Shown here piece by piece: positions 6,225 through 15,356 of a stretch of 28,001 bases of DNA. The position numbers and the translations under genes are program-made. The first letter of the stretch is position 1. The number at the start of each line of letters is the position of its first letter. The DNA comes from Physcocola sp002396385 (lineage in GTDB: Bacteria; Bacteroidota; Bacteroidia; Bacteroidales; Paludibacteraceae). The notes beneath the pieces are model-generated. The model was not told the origin of the DNA and ran no database searches. It was given only the letters and a program-made list of their open reading frames with translations. The stretch covers positions 1 to 28,001 of the forward strand of contig CAMNDM010000045.1 in assembly GCA_946535435.1 (NCBI GenBank), given 5' to 3'.

Positions 6225-8306
6225 ATGAATAAAATAACTGCGAGCGGGCTAATTGTTTCTCTTCTTCCACTACAGGCAAACGCTAACGAAAGTGTTGAGG
6301 GAGAGACACAAATACTTAATCCGGTAGTCGTAACCGGTACCGGCACCAGTCACTATGCGGAAAAATCGCCAGTGTCGGTCAGTGTGCTCGATGCGGAAGA
6401 ACTGAAGCACATTGGTGCGACCAACCTGCAAGACGCACTGCAACAGCTTACCACCAGCATTACCTCGCAGACCAACGGTATGGGCACATTCATCAACTTC
6501 AACGGTATTAGCGATAACTACGTCCTGATTCTGGTAAACGGACAACGGGTCAGCGGCGATGACCGATGGAACCGAACCAGCATCGACAACATACAGCGCA
6601 TCGAGGTGTTCAGTGGTGCGGCAAGTTCGCTTTACGGTAGCGATGCCGTAGCCGGGGTCATCAACATCATCACCAAAGACGACTTACAGAAAACACAGGC
6701 TTCCAGCTACACGAAAGTTCTCAGCCACCAACGCTTCAACCAAGACCTTAATGTCAGCTACAAGGCTAAAAAGTTTTCGGGAAGCACTTCGTTCAACCAC
6801 CGCCAGGCCGATAACTGGCAGAACAACCACTACCAGGAATTTGACGAAGGCAGCCAAAAGGTGTTAAAACTGACCGGCAGACCGATGTCTACTGGTTTTA
6901 AAAGCGAGAATATCGGGCAATACCTGAAATGGCAGTTCAATGACAAATGGAACCTGAGCTTGCGGGGCAACTACTATGATTATAGGACGACCAGGCCGAA
7001 AAACGCCACTTACTATATACAAAAATCGACGAAAGACTCTACTGGAACGAAATTATACAACTACACAGCAAAAAAGGCCTATACCTACGATCTTCACCAC
7101 CAGTCGTACGACTATGGTGCAAGAGTAGAATGGAAACCTACCGACAAAATACAGTGGGAATTGGATGCCCACTGCGACAATTTCTCGTCAAAATACGATT
7201 ATTGGCAAACCGAAACCGAGGAGGCGAAAGAAGAAACAAGGAAACGCACCCGTTTTGTTACAGAAAATCTGAGGGGGACCATCCAACTCACCCAGCGAAA
7301 CCAGCTCACAACGGGCCTTGAGTTTGTACAGGAACACCTGGAAAGTGAAACGGACAATATTGCTTCTGAAAATGCGGGTTCCAGTAGTGTATTCGTCCAG
7401 GACGAAGTGCAGGCTACAAGGTGGCTTGACGCACTGGCCGGACTAAGATACACCTACAACAGCAACTTCGGCAGCAACCTCACCCCCAACATAGGTTTGT
7501 TCGCCCATCACAAGGGTATACAGTTCAGGGCAAGCTACGCCGCCGGCTACAAAACACCCACACTTTCGCAACTGTATGCCACCGACCAAGCGAAAACAGC
7601 TGCACGCTACACCATAAACAACCCTGACCTAAAACCCGAAAAGAGCGATTTCTGGAACATTAGCCTCGCCTACAGCCACAAACGGTTGAAGGCAAGCGCG
7701 ACTGCCTTTATCAACAAGATTAGGGATATGGTGAACTACCGGACGATAGCACAGGCCGAAATTGACAACAGCATACAACTGACTTCGCTCTATAACGAAG
7801 GTTGGACCACCATCAGACAGCGTAGCAACATCGACCAAGCAGAAATTAGGGGTGCCAACCTGTCGCTGAAATTTTTCCTGCCTGCTGGCTTTATAGTAGG
7901 TGGCAGTTACACGTTCACCGACACCGAAGCAGAAACACTGACACTCAACACCGCTACACAGGCATACGAGGCTTCGAGAACCCCCGTAGACAAGAGTGTA
8001 AAGAACGCCGGACAGCTGAATGTGACATGGGGGAAAAAATGGGACCGGTATACACTGAACATCTGTCTGAACGGCTATGCACAAGATAAACGGTACAGCA
8101 CTACCTACGGCTATGCACCCGGTTACGGCCAATGGGACATCGGTGCCCGTTACAGTGTCCGTTACGACCATTTCACTTTAGAACCCGGAATCGGTATTGA
8201 GAATCTGTTCGACAAACGCGATTGCAGTTTCTGGAACTCCAATTACTCGACTATCAATCCGGGACGCTCGCTGTTTGTGAGCCTTGCCTTAAAATTCAAC
8301 GAATAA
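6225..8306 (+). CDS. TonB-dependent outer-membrane receptor, BtuB-like (receptor 2)
   Basis: Second outer-membrane TonB receptor of the operon, 693 residues. A signal peptide ends near residue 20 (QANA), a TonB-box-like NPVVVTGTG follows at 32-40, and the plug runs to about residue 152 with LILVNGQRVSG and SLYGSDAVAGVINIITK. The barrel ends close to the C-terminus (SLFVSLALKF then two residues), the normal arrangement. It starts four bases after the binding-protein stop and has no riboswitch of its own, so it is probably co-transcribed from the upstream promoter. It shares the family architecture with receptor 1 but is clearly diverged outside the plug, suggesting a different corrinoid, precursor or metal-tetrapyrrole as ligand. 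Substrate is inferred only. Confidence 0.9.
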   Translation: MNKITASGLIVSLLPLQANANESVEGETQILNPVVVTGTGTSHYAEKSPVSVSVLDAEELKHIGATNLQDALQQLTTSITSQTNGMGTFINFNGISDNYVLILVNGQRVSGDDRWNRTSIDNIQRIEVFSGAASSLYGSDAVAGVINIITKDDLQKTQASSYTKVLSHQRFNQDLNVSYKAKKFSGSTSFNHRQADNWQNNHYQEFDEGSQKVLKLTGRPMSTGFKSENIGQYLKWQFNDKWNLSLRGNYYDYRTTRPKNATYYIQKSTKDSTGTKLYNYTAKKAYTYDLHHQSYDYGARVEWKPTDKIQWELDAHCDNFSSKYDYWQTETEEAKEETRKRTRFVTENLRGTIQLTQRNQLTTGLEFVQEHLESETDNIASENAGSSSVFVQDEVQATRWLDALAGLRYTYNSNFGSNLTPNIGLFAHHKGIQFRASYAAGYKTPTLSQLYATDQAKTAARYTINNPDLKPEKSDFWNISLAYSHKRLKASATAFINKIRDMVNYRTIAQAEIDNSIQLTSLYNEGWTTIRQRSNIDQAEIRGANLSLKFFLPAGFIVGGSYTFTDTEAETLTLNTATQAYEASRTPVDKSVKNAGQLNVTWGKKWDRYTLNICLNGYAQDKRYSTTYGYAPGYGQWDIGARYSVRYDHFTLEPGIGIENLFDKRDCSFWNSNYSTINPGRSLFVSLALKFNE

Positions 8307-8308
8307 GT

Positions 8309-9718
8309 ATGAAGATATATGTAGCAGGTATTGGTCCTGGGTCGGCAGAAGACATAACCCCAGCCGTATCGTCAGCCCTGGCAGACAGCGATATAATAGT
8401 GGGCTATAAATACTATTTCCAGTTTATCACCCGCTATCTGCGTCCCGATGCTGTGTGTATTGACACCGGTATGAAGAAGGAGCAAGAACGCGCTAAAACT
8501 GCTCTCGAATATGCTTTGAACGGACACTCTGTTTGTGTTATTTCCAGTGGCGATGCGGGCATATACGGAATGGCCCCTCTACTGTGCGAAATGGTCAGTA
8601 AGACAGGTACAGACGTTGATGTGACCGTTTTGCCGGGCATCAGTGCCTTCCAAAAGGCAGCCGCACTTATGGGAGCACCCATGGGTCACGATTTCTGCGT
8701 TCTATCGCTTAGTGACCTGATGACCCCGTGGAAAGTGATAGAGAAACGGATATGGGCAGCAGCAACCGCCGATTTTGTTACAGCCGTCTACAACCCCAGA
8801 AGCAACGAACGCTACTGGCAACTACACCGTCTGAAGGAGATTTTTCAAAAAGAACGCAATGGCAGCACCCCCGTCGGTTATGTAAGGCAGGCAGGCCGCG
8901 GAGAGCAGAAGGTAACCATGACCACACTTTCGGCATTCGACCCCGAAGATGTGGATATGTTCACCATTGTCATTATCGGAAACAGCCAGTCGTATGTTTC
9001 TGGTAACATGTTTGTAACCCCTCGCGGCTATTATGGCAAAGAAAAACGCACCGTACACCAGCAAGCGCACTCGGTGGGCCAGTCGATTATGATTGAATCG
9101 TTCCGGACTATTAAATCGGAGTTGAAGAATAAGGATGTGCCCCTATCGCGCCTGTGGCCGTTGCTTCACGCTATTCACACTACAGCCGACTTCGAAATGG
9201 AGAATCTGTTGTGGATGGACGACGACGCTACCGAGAAAATATACCAAAAAGTGGTTGACGGTAAAGTTAACACCATTGTAACAGATGTGACGATGGTTGC
9301 AAGCGGAATAAGGAAGGGTGCCCTTCAACGCCTTGGCATTGAAGTGGTGTGCTATATAAACGACCCGAGGGTGGTTGCCATGGCAGCGGAAAACAACATA
9401 ACCCGTGCGCAAGCAGGCGTCAGGATTGCTGCTAACGAGCACCCGACCGCCATCTATGCCTTTGGCAATGCGCCGACCGGACTACTCGAACTGTGTGACC
9501 TGGTCAGGAGGAAAAAAATTATGCCTGCCGGCATTATAGGCGCACCCGTCGGTTTTGTCCATGTAGAGGAAAGCAAACATGCGGTGAAAACGTTTACGCA
9601 TATACCCAAAATACTGATTGACGGACGGAAAGGCGGCAGCAACCTGGCTGCCACACTGGTGAACAGCATACTGACCTATGCCGATGCCGAAAATCTAGAA
9701 CCTGGTAGAGACGTATAG
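8309..9718 (+). CDS. Fused CbiH-CbiC: C17-methyltransferase and precorrin-8X methylmutase
   Basis: Bifunctional cytoplasmic enzyme of 469 residues. Residues 1 to about 245 are the SAM-dependent tetrapyrrole methylase CbiH/CobJ, which contracts the ring at C17: GIGPGSAED near the N-terminus, SSGDAGIYGMA at 79-89, LPGISAFQKAAA at 108-119 and YNPRS at 161-165. Residues from about 252 to 469 are the CbiC/CobH methylmutase, which moves the C11 methyl group to C12; His290 (AIHTTADFE) is the likely catalytic His. The frame is open further up to 8222, inside the preceding receptor gene, but the ATG at 8309 gives the family N-terminus and lies two bases after the previous stop. It is followed four bases later by CbiET. 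Confidence 0.93.
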   Translation: MKIYVAGIGPGSAEDITPAVSSALADSDIIVGYKYYFQFITRYLRPDAVCIDTGMKKEQERAKTALEYALNGHSVCVISSGDAGIYGMAPLLCEMVSKTGTDVDVTVLPGISAFQKAAALMGAPMGHDFCVLSLSDLMTPWKVIEKRIWAAATADFVTAVYNPRSNERYWQLHRLKEIFQKERNGSTPVGYVRQAGRGEQKVTMTTLSAFDPEDVDMFTIVIIGNSQSYVSGNMFVTPRGYYGKEKRTVHQQAHSVGQSIMIESFRTIKSELKNKDVPLSRLWPLLHAIHTTADFEMENLLWMDDDATEKIYQKVVDGKVNTIVTDVTMVASGIRKGALQRLGIEVVCYINDPRVVAMAAENNITRAQAGVRIAANEHPTAIYAFGNAPTGLLELCDLVRRKKIMPAGIIGAPVGFVHVEESKHAVKTFTHIPKILIDGRKGGSNLAATLVNSILTYADAENLEPGRDV

Positions 9719-9722
9719 AACG

Positions 9723-10892
9723 ATGAGGAAATGCACAATTATAGGAATCAGCGACAGCCGTAACCAATGGCTGCCTCCACAGGCAACCGACGCAATCTGC
9801 AACGGGCGTGTTTTCTCTGGGGGAAAACGGCATTATGAAATTATGGGACCAAAGTTGCCCCCAAACGCACTGTGGATAGACATTTGTGTCCCCTTGTCTG
9901 CTGTTTTCGAACAATATGCCCAACACGACGAAATCGTAATCTTTGCATCGGGCGATCCTTTATTTTACGGGTTTGCAACTACAGTACAACGCGAATGTAA
10001 GGATTGCGAGATAAACGTAATACCAACATTCAACTCCATACAGCTACTGGCGCACCAGTTGAAAATGCCATACCACAACTTGGTGACGGTGTCGCTGACA
10101 GGCAGGGCGTGGGATGGCCTGGACTGTGCCCTGATAAAAGGGGAAGGCTTGATTGGCTGCCTGACCGACCACCAGAAAACGCCACACAGTATCTGGCAAC
10201 GTTTGGTACGCTATGGATACACCAACTACCAAATGTTTGTGGGGGTAAAGTTGGGGAACGAAACGCATGAAAGGGTATGTTTATACGACGAAAACGATGT
10301 GTACGACACTCCGAACTGCGTGTTACTGAAAATGAAACATGCGCGCCACCAACCTTTCGGACTGCCCGACAACGAGTTTAAACCGCTGAACGGCAGGTCC
10401 AAGATGATAACAAAAATGCCTATCCGCCTGTTTGTCCTGTCCGCACTTGACCTGGCAGGGAAAACAACGTTCTGGGACGTTGGGTTTTGTACGGGCAGTG
10501 TAAGTATCGAGGCAAAACTCCATTTCCCGCATCTGCACATCACTGCTTTCGAAGTGCGCCCCGAAGGTCGTGACCTGATGGACAGCAACAGTACCCGTTT
10601 CGGTACGCCAGGCATTGAGGTCGTGATTGCCGACTTTATGAAAACAGACCTTTCGGAATACCGGCAACCAGAAGCCGTATTCATTGGCGGACATGGCGGC
10701 CAATTAAAACAAATGATTCTGAAAATCAAGAACAAACTGGCAGACGGGGGTTGCATTGTTTTCAATTCGGTCAGTACCGACAGCCTGCAGCAGTTTAAAG
10801 AGGGGGCTACAGAAGCCGGAATGAATTGGACTCTATGCGGAACCATAACTCTAGACGACAACAACAGCATCACAACAATTAAAGCCGAATGA
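9723..10892 (+). CDS. Fused CbiE-CbiT: precorrin-6Y/7 C5,15-methyltransferase, decarboxylating (CobL type)
   Basis: A 389-residue fusion. The N-terminal half (to about residue 205) is CbiE, a tetrapyrrole methylase with FASGDPLFYG at 74-83, which methylates C5. The C-terminal half (from about 225) is CbiT, a Rossmann methyltransferase with WDVGFCTGSVSIEA starting at 251 and an IGGHGGQ loop, which methylates C15 and decarboxylates the C12 acetate. In many CbiT proteins the SAM loop reads DVGAGTGS; here FC replaces AG, which I believe is common in Bacteroidota but did not check. The stop overlaps the next start by four bases. Confidence 0.92.
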   Translation: MRKCTIIGISDSRNQWLPPQATDAICNGRVFSGGKRHYEIMGPKLPPNALWIDICVPLSAVFEQYAQHDEIVIFASGDPLFYGFATTVQRECKDCEINVIPTFNSIQLLAHQLKMPYHNLVTVSLTGRAWDGLDCALIKGEGLIGCLTDHQKTPHSIWQRLVRYGYTNYQMFVGVKLGNETHERVCLYDENDVYDTPNCVLLKMKHARHQPFGLPDNEFKPLNGRSKMITKMPIRLFVLSALDLAGKTTFWDVGFCTGSVSIEAKLHFPHLHITAFEVRPEGRDLMDSNSTRFGTPGIEVVIADFMKTDLSEYRQPEAVFIGGHGGQLKQMILKIKNKLADGGCIVFNSVSTDSLQQFKEGATEAGMNWTLCGTITLDDNNSITTIKAE

Positions 10893-12625
10893 TCAGGTAC
10901 GAACACATCAACGAAGCAGGCAAGATACTTGCCAAACGGATAGCCGCTGAACTAAATCCACAGTTTGCCAAAGAGACAAACGCTATTGTGTTTTTTGGCG
11001 CACTGGGTATATGCGTGCGGAAAATACAGCAGCTGCTCACCGACAAGTACACCGACCCGGCTGTTGTATGTGTAGACTCTACAGGCAAATGGGTTATTCC
11101 TGTAGTAGGCGGACATGTAGGCGGAGCAAACGAACTATCGAGAAAAATAGCCGCCATTTTAGGTGCCGAAGCCGTTATAACCACACAGAGTGATAATACT
11201 GGTCTGTGGGCTCTCGACACGCTTGCCAAACAATTCGGCTGGCAGTCTATGGTAATTAGCCGTGCCGATATGAACCGGCTTATAGCCGATTTTGTGAACA
11301 AGAAGCCGACTGCCCTGATTCTGGAATGGGATGACGAAGGAACACGACACCTGCAGGAAACATGTCCTGCCCACGTCAGTATTTTCAGTTCGTTTGACGA
11401 CTTTTGCAAGCAAAAAGAAGAGTTCGACGTAGTTATTTCCGTAGGTCCCTACACACACGCAGGCATAGGGCTGCAATACTATCCGCAATGCCTCCACCTT
11501 GGTTTCGGCTGTCAGAAGAACGTGCCTGCCGATTTGGCGACCGATCTTTTAGTTAGAATCGGTGAAGCAGGATTTGCAACACAATCAATAGCATCTGTCG
11601 CCACTATAGAACTAAAAAAGGATGAGCCCATGTTGGCGAGCCTCTGCCAACAGCTGGCCCACGCAGAACTACACCTTTATTCAGCTGACGAGTTGACTGA
11701 AATAGAGGTACCCAACCCGAGCGAAAAAGTCTATGAGGTTACTGGTAGCCACAGCGTTTCCGAAGCAGCGGCTATAGCCGAAGGCGGAACATTGGTTCTA
11801 CCCAAACAGAAGGTGAACATGAACGGGAACAACTACACGTTCGCACTCAGTTTGAAGCAGACCAAAGGACACATCGAGATTGTAGGGGCAGGACCAGGTG
11901 ACCCTGAATTGGTAAGCGTGCGCGGTCAACGCTTCATCGGCCAAGCCGACCTTATTCTGTATGCGGGCAGTCTGGTTCCAGTTGAACTGGTCCGGTGCGC
12001 TAAAAGGGGAGCCGTCGTAAAAAGCAGTGCCGAGCTAGACTTGGAAGAACAGCTCCAACTAATGAAAGCGTTCTACGACAAGCACAAACTGGTGGTGCGC
12101 CTCCACACTGGCGACCCTTGCATTTATGGCGCTATACAGGAACAGATGGCTTATTTCGACCAGTACGGTATCGACTACCACATTACACCGGGAATCTCGT
12201 CGTTTCAAGCAGCAGCCGCCGAACTGAAAAGCCAGTTCACCATACCCGAACGCTGTCAAACGATTATACTGACCCGGGGAGAAGGGCGCACACCAATGCC
12301 CGAAAAAGAAAAACTGCACCTGCTTGCTCAACACCAGGCCACGTTGTGCATTTTTTTGTCGGCCGGCATTGCCGAACAAGTACAAGCAGAACTGCTGGAA
12401 GGAGGTTACAGCCCCGAAACCCCCGTTGCGGCATGCTACAAGCTGACCTGGAAGGAACAACGCATATACCGGGGTCAGCTTAAAGATTTAGCTGCCATTG
12501 TAACTAAAAACAATCTGAAACTAACCACTATGATTGTGGTGGGTGAAGCCATAGGTAACCGGCAAGGCCTAAGCAGACTCTATGACAAGCATTTTTCACA
12601 CCTTTACAGAAAGGCAAAAGAATGA
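10889..12625 (+). CDS. Fused CbiG-CbiF: cobalt-precorrin-5A hydrolase and C11-methyltransferase
   Basis: A 578-residue fusion. Residues 1 to about 323 are CbiG, which opens the delta-lactone of cobalt-precorrin-5A and releases acetaldehyde: VVGGHVGGANEL at 72-83 and the C-terminal-domain signature LGFGCQKNV near 204-212. Residues from about 327 are CbiF/CobM, the precorrin-4 C11-methyltransferase: IVGAGPGDPELV at 331-342, HTGDPCIYGAIQEQ and TPGISSFQAAAA. CbiG is specific to the anaerobic, early-cobalt pathway, so it supports that route here. In pathway order the CbiF reaction directly precedes the CbiG reaction, so the fusion joins consecutive steps. Start and stop overlap both neighbours by four bases. 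Confidence 0.93.
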   Translation: MIRYEHINEAGKILAKRIAAELNPQFAKETNAIVFFGALGICVRKIQQLLTDKYTDPAVVCVDSTGKWVIPVVGGHVGGANELSRKIAAILGAEAVITTQSDNTGLWALDTLAKQFGWQSMVISRADMNRLIADFVNKKPTALILEWDDEGTRHLQETCPAHVSIFSSFDDFCKQKEEFDVVISVGPYTHAGIGLQYYPQCLHLGFGCQKNVPADLATDLLVRIGEAGFATQSIASVATIELKKDEPMLASLCQQLAHAELHLYSADELTEIEVPNPSEKVYEVTGSHSVSEAAAIAEGGTLVLPKQKVNMNGNNYTFALSLKQTKGHIEIVGAGPGDPELVSVRGQRFIGQADLILYAGSLVPVELVRCAKRGAVVKSSAELDLEEQLQLMKAFYDKHKLVVRLHTGDPCIYGAIQEQMAYFDQYGIDYHITPGISSFQAAAAELKSQFTIPERCQTIILTRGEGRTPMPEKEKLHLLAQHQATLCIFLSAGIAEQVQAELLEGGYSPETPVAACYKLTWKEQRIYRGQLKDLAAIVTKNNLKLTTMIVVGEAIGNRQGLSRLYDKHFSHLYRKAKE

Positions 12626-14352
12626 TTCTGATATTTGGCGGAACAACAGAAGGCCGAATGGCCGTTGAAGTGTGCGAACAGGGCGATGGCACTTTTTACT
12701 ACTCTACCAAGGGCGATTTGCAACAAGTGGAGTTACAGCACGGAGTACGCCTTTCTGGGGTAATGACGGCGGCTGAAATGCGAACTTTTTGCGAACAACA
12801 CGATATAAGCTGCATAATTGATGCCGCACACCCCTTTGCCGAGGAACTGCACCAGGCTATAGCCTGTACTGGTTGCCACATCATCAGATTACAACGTAGT
12901 TTTGACCAGGATATAGAGGGAGTCTGTTATTGCAAAGACTACCACGAGGCCGTCGGTAGAATGCGGAAAGATGGTGTTAGTCGACTGCTGGCTCTGACTG
13001 GCACAAACACGATAGGCAAGCTAAAGGACTTTTGGCAACAGACAACCACCTACTTCCGCATCTTAAACCGGAAGGAAAGCACAGATAAAGCCCTGAAAAA
13101 CGGTTTTCCCCCAGACAAACTACTTTACTACAACGACTCGCACACGTTGCCGACCGAAGCAGAAGAAACAGAACTTATGAGGGATGTGGGTTGCGATGCC
13201 ATTATCACAAAAGAGAGCGGCGACAGTGGAGGCTACAAACAGAAAGTGGATGCCGCCCTCAGGCTCGGTATAGGTGTTTATGTAGTGCGACATCCGCAAC
13301 TGCCAGACGACTGGACATACGTGACAGGGAAAATAGGGCTGAGAAAAGCCATAGAACAAGCAGTACCCGCATTTTTCCCCTTGAAAACTGGCTTCACCAC
13401 CGGAGCGTGCGCAACAGCGGCAACAAAAGCAGCACTTCTTTCGCTTCTTTTCGACGAGGCACCCGAGTCGGTTGAATTCTCCCTTCCCGACGGTGAAATT
13501 GTTTCAGTACCTGTACAGGTCGAGAAAAAAGGCATTGCGTCTGTAATTAAAGACTTTAGCGACGACCCCGATGTAACGCGGGGTTGCAAAATTACATCGA
13601 CAGTTGCACTGACCAATGGTGGCGATGTTGTCTTCAAACAGGGAAGTGGCGTTGGCACCGTTACCCTGCCCGGACTCGGAATTCCCGTTAACGGACCGGC
13701 CATCAATCCTACGCCAAGGGCAATGATAACCGCAGAAATAAAACAGCTGACCGAGCAAGGATGTGAAGTGACCATTGCCGTGGAAGGAGGGGAAGAGCTG
13801 GCAAAACGCACCTTGAACCATAAAGTGGGGGTTGTTGGCGGAATCAGCATTATAGGTACATCGGGAGTTGTTTTCCCGCTGAGCAACGAGGCCTTCCTAC
13901 GCAGTTTGAGACGTGAATTCGAAGTGGCTAAAGCCATAGGTTGTGACCGGATAGGACTGGTATCGGGCAAAAAGGGCGAAACAGCCATCCGTAAATCCGA
14001 CGATATCCGCTGTATTCACTATGGTAACTTTGTGGGCGAGGCTCTCGGCATGGCGCAGGAACTGGGTTTCAGCGAGGTGGTGATGGACATCATGATAGGC
14101 AAGGCCGTGAAACTGGCCGAAGGGAATATGAATACCCATTCACAAAAGGTGCAGATGAACAAAGACTTCCTAAAGGATGTGGCTGGGCCGGAAGCGGACA
14201 AAATAGATGGGATAAATATGGCACGCGACCTCTGGAACTGCATGACTGCCTCGTTCTTTTCAAAAATAACCGACCTTTGTTACTTACACTGCCGTAGGGT
14301 GTACCCTAATGGCAAACTAACTATTAAGCTTATATGCGAAGAACAAGCCTGA
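12622..14352 (+). CDS. Fused CbiJ-CbiD: precorrin-6A reductase and C1-methyltransferase
   Basis: A 576-residue fusion. Residues 1 to about 248 are CbiJ/CobK, the reductase of (cobalt-)precorrin-6A, with GGTTEGR at 6-12, DAAHPFAE at 67-74 and KESGDSGG at 197-204. Residues from about 253 are CbiD, the anaerobic-pathway C1-methyltransferase of cobalt-precorrin-5B, recognised by LKTGFTTGACATAA at 254-267 and a late KSDDIRCIHYGNFVG segment. CbiD and CbiJ catalyse consecutive steps. The gene overlaps the preceding fusion by four bases and the following permease gene by 19 bases. Confidence 0.93.
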   Translation: MILIFGGTTEGRMAVEVCEQGDGTFYYSTKGDLQQVELQHGVRLSGVMTAAEMRTFCEQHDISCIIDAAHPFAEELHQAIACTGCHIIRLQRSFDQDIEGVCYCKDYHEAVGRMRKDGVSRLLALTGTNTIGKLKDFWQQTTTYFRILNRKESTDKALKNGFPPDKLLYYNDSHTLPTEAEETELMRDVGCDAIITKESGDSGGYKQKVDAALRLGIGVYVVRHPQLPDDWTYVTGKIGLRKAIEQAVPAFFPLKTGFTTGACATAATKAALLSLLFDEAPESVEFSLPDGEIVSVPVQVEKKGIASVIKDFSDDPDVTRGCKITSTVALTNGGDVVFKQGSGVGTVTLPGLGIPVNGPAINPTPRAMITAEIKQLTEQGCEVTIAVEGGEELAKRTLNHKVGVVGGISIIGTSGVVFPLSNEAFLRSLRREFEVAKAIGCDRIGLVSGKKGETAIRKSDDIRCIHYGNFVGEALGMAQELGFSEVVMDIMIGKAVKLAEGNMNTHSQKVQMNKDFLKDVAGPEADKIDGINMARDLWNCMTASFFSKITDLCYLHCRRVYPNGKLTIKLICEEQA

Positions 14353-15356
14353 TTATAATACTACTCTGCCTGAGTGTGCCTTTGTTGGTAGCCCTCAACC
14401 TGTTTTTCGGTTCAGTAGACATTCCTGCTGGCGAAATTCTTAACATCGTTACGGGAAAAACTACCGACAATGAGGCGTGGCGTGTTATTGTGTTGCAGAC
14501 ACGTCTTCCACAAACCCTGACAGCCTTGGCCTGTGGCGGAGCGCTCTCGGTAGCCGGCCTACAGATGCAGACCCTGTTCCACAATCCGCTAGCCGGTCCG
14601 TCGGTGTTGGGCGTGTCGAGTGCGGCAAGTCTGGGTGTCGCCTTTGTTGTATTACTGAACGGTACCATCGGGGGAAACGTTATAAGCAGGTTCGGCCTTA
14701 TCGGCAACTCGGCAATCATATTTTCAGCCATAGCAGGCGCTCTTTCAGTGATGGCACTGATTGTTTATGTGGCCCAACGTTTCGAGGGGTATGTCACCCT
14801 ACTTATTGTAGGAGTACTCATCGGATATATAGCCAGCGCCATAACGGGAGTGTTAAAATACTTCTCGTCGGAAGAAGACGTGAGGGCCTACGTTATATGG
14901 GGTTTAGGCTCGTTCTCGAAAGTGACTGGCGGACAAATCTACGTCTTTCTGGGGCTGATGGCTGTTACCCTTCCAGCCAGTATGCTGTTGGCAAAACCAC
15001 TGAACCAGTTGCTTTTGGGTGAACAATATGCGTTAAACCTTGGATTGGACATCAGGAAGACCCGTATAGGCATCATCGCCACCTCGGGAGTGTTAGTCGC
15101 ATTAGTAACTGCCTATTGCGGTCCGATCATGTTCATCGGATTAGCCGTACCTCATATATGCAAGGGATTGTTAAGGACAGCCGACCACCGTTTGCTGCTA
15201 CCCGCATCACTTGTATGCGGATCGGCAATCGCCCTTCTCTGTAACCTTGTAGCCAGAATGCCTGGTTACGAAGGCGCACTACCTATAAACTCGGTCACAG
15301 CCCTTATAGGAGCACCCGTAGCACTGAGAATTATTTTAAAACGAAACAGAAAATGA
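14334..15356 (+). CDS. FecCD/BtuC-family ABC transporter permease
   Basis: Inner-membrane permease for corrinoid or iron-chelate import, 340 residues with about ten hydrophobic segments. Family landmarks are RLPQTLTALACGGALSVAG followed by LQMQTLFHNPLAGPSVLGVS near residues 55-100, and the cytoplasmic coupling region with GPIMFIGLAVPHI near 260-275. It would pair with the binding lipoprotein at 5084 and the ATPase at 19995, although biosynthetic genes separate all three. It overlaps the CbiJ-CbiD gene by 19 bases and CbiA-N by four. Corrinoid as substrate is inferred from context. Confidence 0.9.
   Translation: MRRTSLIIILLCLSVPLLVALNLFFGSVDIPAGEILNIVTGKTTDNEAWRVIVLQTRLPQTLTALACGGALSVAGLQMQTLFHNPLAGPSVLGVSSAASLGVAFVVLLNGTIGGNVISRFGLIGNSAIIFSAIAGALSVMALIVYVAQRFEGYVTLLIVGVLIGYIASAITGVLKYFSSEEDVRAYVIWGLGSFSKVTGGQIYVFLGLMAVTLPASMLLAKPLNQLLLGEQYALNLGLDIRKTRIGIIATSGVLVALVTAYCGPIMFIGLAVPHICKGLLRTADHRLLLPASLVCGSAIALLCNLVARMPGYEGALPINSVTALIGAPVALRIILKRNRK

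Noticed and set aside
10226..10906. 226-codon minus-strand frame, and a similar 236-codon frame at 13278-13988
   Set aside because: Both lie antisense to well-recognised CbiE-CbiT and CbiJ-CbiD genes, are Ser/Pro-rich without motifs, and have no promoter or neighbours on that strand.
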